DNA of 5,569 nucleotides from the NCBI GenBank assembly GCA_028686145.1, contig JAQUCQ010000234.1, positions 1 through 5,569 of the forward strand. Direction: 5' to 3'. Below the pieces are notes generated by a model. The model was not told the origin of the DNA. It did no database searches and was given only the letters and a program-made list of their open reading frames with translations. Made by a program: the position numbers and the translations under genes. The stretch is from Desulfuromonadaceae bacterium. Its GTDB lineage: Bacteria; Desulfobacterota; Desulfuromonadia; Geobacterales; Pseudopelobacteraceae. Shown here one piece after another: positions 1-4,672 of the stretch. The stretch's first letter is position 1; each line of letters opens with the position of its first letter.

Positions 1-4
1 CTTC

Positions 5-109
5 CTTATCTCTCGAAACTGCACGCAGTCTCGCTGGATTTGGCACCTTGCCTTTTCAGGCTGGTTGCCGCGACGTCACAGGGCCAGTCCCTCAGTCGCT
101 CTCGATAAG
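5..109 (-). ncRNA. SAM-I (S-box) riboswitch aptamer
   Basis: Read on the minus strand this is a complete class I SAM riboswitch aptamer. P1 is formed by CTTATC (109-104) and GATAAG (10-5). P2 is GCGAC (99-95) paired with GTCGC (74-70), enclosing the kink-turn signature GAGGGACTGGCCC. The invariant GGCAACC follows. P3 has a GCCT/AGGC stem capped by GAAA, then the J3/4-type core AAGGTGCCAAATCC. P4 is CGAGACTG/CAGTTTCG with a CGTG loop. In this family, SAM binding stabilises P1 and usually promotes transcription termination or hides the ribosome binding site. The expression platform and the controlled gene lie beyond the left edge, so the mode of control cannot be read here. The target is presumably a methionine, cysteine or SAM biosynthesis or transport gene (inference from the family). 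Confidence 0.95.
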
Positions 110-151
110 AATATGTTTGTTGACTTGTATGGTGTAAAAAATTCTGGTATT

Positions 152-181
152 TTTGTAGCAGTTCTCTATGGATATTGTCAA
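152..181 (-). promoter_or_regulatory. Sigma-70-like promoter driving the riboswitch transcript
   Basis: On the minus strand there is a perfect -35 hexamer TTGACA (181-176), an 18-nt spacer, and a -10-like TACAAA (157-152). This would start transcription near position 145, about 35 nt before the first base of the SAM-I aptamer. Spacing and placement fit a promoter for the riboswitch-controlled gene. It is a prediction from sequence only. Read-through from the upstream Rrf2 gene is also possible, because I see no clear terminator between 282 and 182. Confidence 0.6.
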
Positions 182-184
182 TAT
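172..184. promoter_or_regulatory. 13-bp palindrome, possible operator over the -35 box
   Basis: ATATTG-T-CAATAT is a perfect 6+1+6 inverted repeat that covers the TTGACA -35 hexamer of the riboswitch promoter. It lies about 100 bp downstream of the stop codon of the Rrf2-type regulator. Dimeric winged-helix repressors bind palindromes placed like this, so it is a candidate operator for the neighbouring regulator. No binding-site consensus was matched; the link is inferred from position and symmetry. Confidence 0.4.
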
Positions 185-282
185 TTATTCTGACGGCTCA
201 TTTATTTTACGTAGGTCTGTGGGGAATAGGCCTGGCGGCCCTCATGATCTCCGTCGCCCGACCGGGAAAAGGTGCTAAATAT

Positions 283-744
283 TTAAATACTGAAATCGAT
301 AATATTCGAGTGGGCACGTTTGGCATTAGCGGAGCGTTCGATCATGTCGGCAAGGGTGGTCGTCTCAAGAACAGAGCTGATTGCTTGCATTACATCCGAC
401 ATTATCAGGCGGATGCCGCAACTGGAGTAGTCCCCGCACTCATCGCAACGCGGTGCAACACTTTCGTTCAGGCATTGCACTGGTGCATAGCCGCCTTCAA
501 GTACCTTGATAATGCTGCCGATGGTGATATTTCGTGGTTCCCTGGCAAGAAAATAGCCACCTCCCTTGCCAATTTTGCTTTGCAGCAGTCCGGCATTTTT
601 CAGGGAAAGCAGTATTGCCTCCAAAAATTTACGCGGAATCCCTTCCTGTTTGGCCAGTTCTGAAATGAGAACCGGTGCTTCAGCAGGTTTTCCAGCCAGG
701 TTTGTTAAAGCTTTTAATGCATATTTTGTTTTTTTTGATAACAT
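283..744 (-). CDS. Rrf2-family winged-helix transcriptional regulator with C-terminal cysteine cluster
   Basis: This 153-residue protein has the usual length of the Rrf2 family (IscR, NsrR, CymR). The N-terminus MLSKKTKYALKAL is typical of the first helix. The helix-turn-helix lies at about residues 26-52 (ISELAKQEGIPRKFLEAIL) and the wing at about 57-68 (KIGKGGGYFLAR). Cysteines at 91, 100, 103 and 109 lie in the loop where IscR and NsrR hold Fe-S ligands, so the protein may sense Fe-S, redox or sulfur state; the spacing is not exactly that of IscR. The ATG at 744 is preceded by AGAAAGAG (758-751), 6 nt away. It sits directly upstream of, and on the same strand as, the SAM riboswitch, which suggests it regulates sulfur amino acid genes in the manner of CymR. 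That role is inference; the family call is firm. Confidence 0.93.
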   Translation of the reverse strand: MLSKKTKYALKALTNLAGKPAEAPVLISELAKQEGIPRKFLEAILLSLKNAGLLQSKIGKGGGYFLAREPRNITIGSIIKVLEGGYAPVQCLNESVAPRCDECGDYSSCGIRLIMSDVMQAISSVLETTTLADMIERSANAKRAHSNIIDFSI

Positions 745-828
745 TGGCTGCTCTTTCTATAGCAAAAAGATTTCATCGCAAACAAAAAATGAGTGCCGCG
801 CGTGTTCAAGTGGTATCGGGGCTGAAAC

Positions 829-862
829 TTAAAAGGCTACCCGATTTCGAGAAGCCTTTTAA
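829..862 (-). terminator. Intrinsic terminator hairpin, probably bidirectional
   Basis: TTAAAAGGCT (829-838) and AGCCTTTTAA (853-862) form a perfect 10-bp inverted repeat around a 14-nt loop. Because the stem ends are A-rich and U-rich, the hairpin could terminate in either direction. It lies 27 bp past the stop codon of the small membrane protein gene on the minus strand, so it most likely ends that transcript and isolates the Rrf2 gene, whose promoter would then lie between about 828 and 760. I could not identify that promoter convincingly. The U-tract is interrupted, so its strength is uncertain. Confidence 0.6.
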
Positions 863-888
863 TTGTTACGATATAAACAACACAGGTG

Positions 889-1095
889 TCAATGTTTACT
901 GCTGAAATCGCGGAAAGAACCTTTAGAGGGGGTTGGAATAGGTTTTTTGGGTTTTGTTGCATCCCAGATCATTTTGGACAGACTACGCTCAATTGGTGAC
1001 ATGGTGATGGCCAGTAGATAGATTGCCAAGAAAGCCAGGGCAAATATAAAGAGCATGGCAAAAGAAATTAAAATGGCTTCCAGAATGACCGGCAT
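889..1095 (-). CDS. Small single-pass membrane protein, function unknown
   Basis: The encoded protein has 68 residues. A long hydrophobic helix spans about residues 3-32 (starting MPVILEAILISFAML). A short basic, proline-rich tail follows (KPKKPIPTP, about 48-56), suggesting a cytoplasmic C-terminus by the positive-inside rule. I chose the ATG at 1095 because GAGGG (1105-1101) lies 5 nt upstream and the membrane helix starts immediately. The frame is open further upstream to an ATG at 1233, but that extension is low-complexity, crosses the promoter-like region and has no ribosome binding site. The gene is transcribed divergently from resB and followed by a hairpin terminator, so it is probably monocistronic. 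I do not recognise a named family. A role linked to the neighbouring cytochrome maturation genes is only a positional guess. Confidence 0.7.
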   Translation of the reverse strand: MPVILEAILISFAMLFIFALAFLAIYLLAITMSPIERSLSKMIWDATKPKKPIPTPSKGSFRDFSSKH

Positions 1096-1126
1096 AATAG
1101 CCCTCGTGTGATTCGCGTTTACCCAA

Positions 1127-1200
1127 GTATACACTATGAGTATAAAATTGAAAGTGATGAATGAGCAAGTACTGAAAACAGATGATACTGTATACACGAT
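1127..1200. repeat. Pair of GTATACAC direct repeats in the divergent promoter region
   Basis: GTATACACTAT (1127-1137) and GTATACACGAT (1190-1200) match at 10 of 11 positions and start 63 bp apart, about six helical turns. The second copy lies in the 8-bp palindrome TGTATACA (1189-1196). Related TATACAC (1298-1304) and CATACAC (1289-1295) copies lie just before resB. They could be binding sites for a regulator of the divergent pair, or chance in AT-rich DNA. Confidence 0.35.
1139..1168 (-). promoter_or_regulatory. Candidate promoter of the small membrane protein gene
   Basis: On the minus strand, TTGCTC (1168-1163), an 18-nt spacer and TATACT (1144-1139) resemble a sigma-70 promoter with a good -10 and a weak -35. 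Transcription would start near 1132, leaving a leader of about 36 nt before the ATG at 1095. A second TATACT at 1131-1126 is an alternative -10 without a good -35. Confidence 0.4.
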
Positions 1201-1214
1201 TGAATAACTATGGA

Positions 1215-1244
1215 TTATAAAAAAGTGGTGCATTTTTTTTATAA
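1215..1244. repeat. AT-only 10-bp inverted repeat over the resB -10 region
   Basis: TTATAAAAAA (1215-1224) and TTTTTTATAA (1235-1244) are perfect inverted copies around a 10-nt loop. The right arm runs into the TATAAT at 1240-1245. It may be an operator or simply a consequence of A and T tracts. It is not followed by a further T-run that would make it a convincing plus-strand terminator. Confidence 0.35.
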
Positions 1245-1245
1245 T
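1240..1245 (+). promoter_or_regulatory. Candidate -10 element for resB-ccsA
   Basis: A perfect TATAAT lies about 75 bp upstream of the resB start. At 16-18 nt upstream there is only an A-rich sequence and no recognisable -35, so activity would need an activator or an alternative element. Transcription would start near 1252. The palindrome AATGAA-A-TTCATT (1266-1278) would then fall just inside the transcript, in a typical repressor position. Confidence 0.4.
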
Positions 1246-1318
1246 TTGAGGTATTGTTCAAAAATAATGAAATTCATTGCAGCCGCAGCATACACTTTAT
1301 ACACATCTGGAGATTCTA

Positions 1319-2683
1319 TTGGCTACCATTGAACGAAGTTTTGTTTCCAAAGTCTGGGATTTTTTCTGTTCTCTTAAACTGACCCTCTTTTTGCTGATTT
1401 CACTGGCGTTGACATCGATAATTGGTACGATTTTGCCTCAGGGTACTTTGCCGCCTCAATATGTTGCTGAAATTAGCCATACCAAACTGCAGATATACAC
1501 TAAGCTCGGCTTTTTTGACATGTACCACTCCTGGTGGTTCATTGCTTTGCTGTATATTTTTAGTCTTAATCTCATCTCCTGCTCTATCAAACGGTTGCCG
1601 CATGTATTCAAGTTCATCAGCGACCCGGCTCTTATCCTGGGGGAAGGGCAGCGTAACTCATTCCCGTTGAAAAAAGAGCTGTCGTTTTCCGGTCCCATTG
1701 AAAAAGGAAAAGACAGACTGGTAGAATTTCTTGGGAAAGAGTTTGCGACGCCGGTCATCACCGAACATAATGGCGAATTTCATCTCTTTGCTCAGAAAAC
1801 CGCCTGGTGCCGACTGGGTGTTTATGTCGTTCATTTTAGTATTCTGGTGATCTTTGTCGGGGCAATTATTGGCTCTCTGGCTGGATACAAGGGATTTGTT
1901 GCTATTGTTGAAGGAACCAGTGTCAACTCGTTTGAGGGGAGAAACGGCCAGCAGATTCCACTTGGATTTGATGTGCTCTGTGAAAAATTCACTGCTGAGT
2001 TTTATGCCAATGGTGCTCCCAAGGAATACAAAAGCATATTGACCGTTCTGGAAAATGGCAAGCCGGTCCCCGGTTATACGCATGTAAAGGTAATTGTCAA
2101 TGAACCGATGACTTACAAGGGTATTACTTTCTACCAAGCCAGTTACGGTCAGGCAACTGAGGGTGGTGATCATTACGTCACTGTCACGTCGCGAAAAGAC
2201 GGGAAAGCTGAAAAGTTCACTGTTCATGAAGGTGTTCCGGTAACGTTGAAGGACGGCACGACCTTCAAGCTGCTGGAGGCAACTCAGGATGTCAGTCCCT
2301 TTGCGCCGGGATATTCCGGCCCGGCTGCCCGCATTGAAGTGACTCGTAAAGGCGCTGCTCCGCAAATTTTTATTGCATATAGAGATTATCCGGATGTGAA
2401 CGCCCAGCGGGGTGATAACCTGATTTTTAGTTATGAAGGTAGCAGTGCGAAACAGTATACCGGCTTGCAGGTTGCCAAAGACCCGGGTGTCTGGGTGGTT
2501 TGGCTGGGGTGCACCCTGATGATACTTGGTCTTTGCATTGCTTTTTTCATGTCCCACAAACGGGTGTGGGTGGTTGTATCAAAAGGGCATGCCTGGATCT
2601 ATGGTAATGCCAGTAAAAACCAGGCAGCATTCCAAATGCAATTTGAAGAAGTTTCTGAAAAGTTTGAGCACCTAAAAATCTAA
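1319..2683 (+). CDS. resB: Cytochrome c biogenesis protein ResB (CcsB/Ccs1 type)
   Basis: ResB works with CcsA in System II cytochrome c maturation, carrying heme across the inner membrane and attaching it to apocytochrome CXXCH motifs. With a TTG start at 1319 the protein is 454 residues, normal for the family. Membrane segments lie at about 18-38 (SLKLTLFLLISLALTSIIGT), 72-90, 168-190 and 390-411. A large extracytoplasmic domain of about 200 residues sits between the last two. His172 in VVHFS and His413 in MSHKR are in or next to helices, where family members hold conserved heme-ligand histidines. I chose TTG 1319 because GGAG (1309-1312) is 6 nt upstream. The alternative in-frame TTG at 1277 has no ribosome binding site and lies inside a palindrome. 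ccsA follows after 17 bp with its own strong ribosome binding site, so the two genes form an operon. Confidence 0.95.
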   Translation: MATIERSFVSKVWDFFCSLKLTLFLLISLALTSIIGTILPQGTLPPQYVAEISHTKLQIYTKLGFFDMYHSWWFIALLYIFSLNLISCSIKRLPHVFKFISDPALILGEGQRNSFPLKKELSFSGPIEKGKDRLVEFLGKEFATPVITEHNGEFHLFAQKTAWCRLGVYVVHFSILVIFVGAIIGSLAGYKGFVAIVEGTSVNSFEGRNGQQIPLGFDVLCEKFTAEFYANGAPKEYKSILTVLENGKPVPGYTHVKVIVNEPMTYKGITFYQASYGQATEGGDHYVTVTSRKDGKAEKFTVHEGVPVTLKDGTTFKLLEATQDVSPFAPGYSGPAARIEVTRKGAAPQIFIAYRDYPDVNAQRGDNLIFSYEGSSAKQYTGLQVAKDPGVWVVWLGCTLMILGLCIAFFMSHKRVWVVVSKGHAWIYGNASKNQAAFQMQFEEVSEKFEHLKI

Positions 2684-2684
2684 C

Positions 2685-2690
2685 GGAGGT
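2685..2690 (+). promoter_or_regulatory. Strong ribosome binding site of ccsA
   Basis: GGAGGT matches the 16S anti-Shine-Dalgarno almost fully. It begins 2 nt after the resB stop codon, 10 nt before the ATG at 2701, and fixes the ccsA start. The slightly long spacing is tolerable for so strong a site. Confidence 0.8.
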
Positions 2691-2700
2691 TACCTAGTTT

Positions 2701-3561
2701 ATGACCAGCTCCATGCTTTTTAACGTTACAACGTTCACATATCTGCTCTCCATGATTGCTTTCTTTGCGTTCCTTGCCAGCAAAAGCAAGTCGCTTGGTT
2801 TGGCCGGCAGTGTCCTTGCGTACGCAGGTCTTCTCGTGCAGACGGTTGCAATCGGTCTCCGCTGGAAGGAATCCTATGATATGGGTGTTGGCCATGCGCC
2901 GATGTCAAATCTGTATGAATCCATAGTTTTCTTTTCCTGGACGATTGTTCTAATCTTTACCTACATTGATATCCGTTATAAATACCGGATTATCGGAGCA
3001 TTTGTTATACCGTTTGCACTGCTTGGCATGGCGTGGGCCCAGCTTGGAATGAGTACCGGTATCGAACCGCTTGTTCCCGCACTGCAGAGTAACTGGTTAT
3101 TGTACCATGTAATTACCTGCTTCCTTGGCTATGCCGCTTTTGCTGTTGCCTGTGGAATTTCAATCATGTATTTGATTAAAACTGCCGTTGAAGGTTCAAA
3201 TAATAATTCGTCAGCGGCTGGCGGCCTGATGTCGATGTTCCCCCCTTTGAAGGTACTGGATGATCTTAATTACCGTGCGATTATGATCGGTTTTCCGCTA
3301 TTGACGCTTGGCATCATCACTGGTGCCGCATGGGCCAACTATGCCTGGGGTACCTACTGGAGTTGGGATCCAAAAGAAACGTGGTCGCTGATAGTCTGGT
3401 TTGTTTATGCTGCTTTTTTGCATGCCCGCATCACCAAGGGGTGGGTTGGAAAGCGCGCCGCCTGGCTTTCGGTTATTGGTTTTGCCGCGACTATTTTCTG
3501 TTATCTGGGTGTTAACCTGTTTCTCTCCGGCCTGCACAGCTATGGCAGTTCTAAAATGTAA
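2701..3561 (+). CDS. ccsA: Heme exporter / cytochrome c synthetase subunit CcsA (ResC; also named CcsB in some schemes)
   Basis: This 286-residue polytopic membrane protein belongs to the heme-handling protein family that includes CcsA, CcmC and CcmF. The tryptophan-rich WWD motif is intact at about 211-229 (WGTYWSWDPKETW). Conserved histidines that ligate heme are visible at 65 (GHAPMSNLYES), 136 (LLYHVITC), 241 (LHAR) and 279 (LSGLHSYG). About eight hydrophobic segments are seen, consistent with the short bacterial CcsA form. With ResB it forms the System II holocytochrome c synthetase. The ATG at 2701 follows a strong ribosome binding site and the resB stop by 17 bp, so translation is probably coordinated with resB. 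An intrinsic terminator 80 bp downstream closes the operon. The hemA/hemC genes that often follow in related bacteria are absent. The family call is very secure. Confidence 0.97.
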   Translation: MTSSMLFNVTTFTYLLSMIAFFAFLASKSKSLGLAGSVLAYAGLLVQTVAIGLRWKESYDMGVGHAPMSNLYESIVFFSWTIVLIFTYIDIRYKYRIIGAFVIPFALLGMAWAQLGMSTGIEPLVPALQSNWLLYHVITCFLGYAAFAVACGISIMYLIKTAVEGSNNNSSAAGGLMSMFPPLKVLDDLNYRAIMIGFPLLTLGIITGAAWANYAWGTYWSWDPKETWSLIVWFVYAAFLHARITKGWVGKRAAWLSVIGFAATIFCYLGVNLFLSGLHSYGSSKM

Positions 3562-3640
3562 CCAAAGTATGGTTCAGAACAGAGTGTTTCATTCAACAGA
3601 ATTATTTGGTTAGTACTATCCATCTTTTGGTACAAATAGC

Positions 3641-3669
3641 AATCACCGGGTCCGCCCGGTGATTTTTTT
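3641..3669 (+). terminator. Strong rho-independent terminator after ccsA
   Basis: AATCACCGGG (3641-3650) and CCCGGTGATT (3655-3664) form a perfect 10-bp GC-rich stem with a UCCG tetraloop, followed by an uninterrupted T-run to 3669. This is a textbook intrinsic terminator for the resB-ccsA transcript. It ends only 3 nt before the ribosome binding site of the next gene, so it could also act as a leader hairpin for that gene. The complementary strand lacks a T-run after the stem, so termination is one-directional. Confidence 0.92.
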
Positions 3670-3682
3670 GTCTAAGGCGCCG

Positions 3683-4672
3683 ATGCTGTCATTTTCTATA
3701 ATTATTCCCGTAAAGCCGGGCGGTTACGTGCTTGCACGTGAACACCTCAAAAAGGTCATGCCTGATGAAGGCCGCTATGAGATTTTGCTTGCTGAGGGGA
3801 GTGCGCCGAGCAGGCAACGCAACCTTGCTGCGAAAGAGGCGCGTGGTGACATCCTGTATTTTTTGGATGATGACTCGGTGATAAACCCGGAAAATCTTGA
3901 TTATTGCACCGCTGCCATGAGCAACCCTGCAGTAGCAGTTGTCGGAGGGCCCTCGATTACTCCTGCAGAAGATAGCTGGAAGCAACAGCTATTCGGGTGT
4001 GCGCTGGCTTCTGTGTTCGGTACCGGCTCAGTAAATAGCCGCTATCGTGCGCAGGGAGAAACCCGCACAACAACAGATAAAGAATTGATACTTTGTAATC
4101 TTGCTGTGCGTCGCTCGGTATTTACAGATCTTAACGGCTTCAACGAATGCTTGTATCCGAACGAAGAGAATGAATTTCTGGAACGGGCTGTGTCAGCAGG
4201 CTATTCGTTGCTCCATGTGCCGTCCATGTTTGTATTCCGCAGTCAGCGCCGCACCCTGCAAGCATTTATTCGCCAGATGTTCAATTATGGACGCGGCAGG
4301 GGGCAGCAAACTCTGATCACATCATCATATTCACTCACAAGTTTTATACCCTTGTTTTTTGTCGCATATCTGATTTTATCTCTGATATGTATAAAGCATG
4401 TATTCATGCTCGTGCCACTCATGATATACGTGTCTGCGGCATTGGTAAGCTCACTTGTGGTGCTGTCTCGGACGGGACATTTATACTCTTTGCTCCTGCT
4501 GGGAATTTATCCGCTTATGCATATCGTAAACGGTGCGGGCTTGCTATGGGGGCTATTAAACGGGAAGCCGGGCCCGGCACTTGATAGCAAAATACAGGTA
4601 AGAAGGATAAAAACGCTAGGGGACAATTACCCTAGAGTAAGCAATTCAGGGTTGGAGAAAACGTTGATATAA
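3683..4672 (+). CDS. Family 2 glycosyltransferase with C-terminal membrane helices
   Basis: The 329-residue protein starts with the GT-A fold strand LSFSIIIPVKPGG. The nucleotide-sugar and metal-binding DDD is at 62-64 (YFLDDDSVINPENL), an acceptor-side region is at about 139-155 (CNLAVRRSVF...GFNE), and the probable catalytic-base motif NEENE is at 160-164. RGRGQQ (about 204-209) sits at the place of the (Q/R)XXRW element of processive GT2 enzymes but does not match it. Three hydrophobic segments follow at about 220-238, 240-261 and 268-292, so it is a membrane-anchored enzyme acting at the cytoplasmic face. I chose the ATG at 3683 because AAGG lies 5 nt upstream; the in-frame GTG at 3659 is inside the terminator stem. 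It probably transfers a sugar in surface polysaccharide or glycolipid synthesis; donor and acceptor cannot be told. The next glycosyltransferase begins at its 3' end. Confidence 0.9.
   Translation: MLSFSIIIPVKPGGYVLAREHLKKVMPDEGRYEILLAEGSAPSRQRNLAAKEARGDILYFLDDDSVINPENLDYCTAAMSNPAVAVVGGPSITPAEDSWKQQLFGCALASVFGTGSVNSRYRAQGETRTTTDKELILCNLAVRRSVFTDLNGFNECLYPNEENEFLERAVSAGYSLLHVPSMFVFRSQRRTLQAFIRQMFNYGRGRGQQTLITSSYSLTSFIPLFFVAYLILSLICIKHVFMLVPLMIYVSAALVSSLVVLSRTGHLYSLLLLGIYPLMHIVNGAGLLWGLLNGKPGPALDSKIQVRRIKTLGDNYPRVSNSGLEKTLI

Noticed and set aside
182..282. GC-rich short hairpins after the Rrf2 stop (GGCC...GGCC, CCC...GGG) as a terminator
   Set aside because: Stems are only 3-4 bp and no T-run follows on the minus strand, so I do not call a terminator.
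175..663. Plus-strand open frame of 162 codons with a hydrophobic start (ILTAHLFYVGLWGIGLAAL) faintly like the first helix of NuoK-type proteins
   Set aside because: It starts at TTG with no ribosome binding site and most of it is antisense to the well-supported Rrf2 gene. The hydrophobic stretch does not continue into any NuoK-like sequence, so I treat it as chance.
1096..1233. N-terminal extension of the small membrane protein to an ATG at 1233
   Set aside because: There is no ribosome binding site at 1233. The extension crosses promoter-like sequences and repeats, whereas the ATG at 1095 has GAGGG 5 nt upstream and starts right at the membrane helix.
1267..1332. 21-codon open frame (ATG 1267 to TGA 1330-1332) overlapping the resB start, possible leader peptide
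   Set aside because: No Shine-Dalgarno sequence precedes it and the peptide has no regulatory codon run. It is probably incidental to the palindrome AATGAAATTCATT.
1658..2557. Long 299-codon minus-strand open frame inside resB
   Set aside because: It is the antisense shadow of resB. The sense protein has clear family features and the antisense product has no recognisable domain.
3659..3682. GTG at 3659 as start of the first glycosyltransferase
   Set aside because: It lies inside the 3' arm of the terminator hairpin and has no ribosome binding site. The ATG at 3683 begins right before the conserved first strand and has AAGG 5 nt upstream.
4636..4672. Programmed -1 frameshift joining the two glycosyltransferases into one product
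   Set aside because: No X-XXY-YYZ slippery heptamer is present at GAG AAA ACG TTG, and no clear stimulatory hairpin was seen just downstream. A non-canonical start or a sequence error is simpler.
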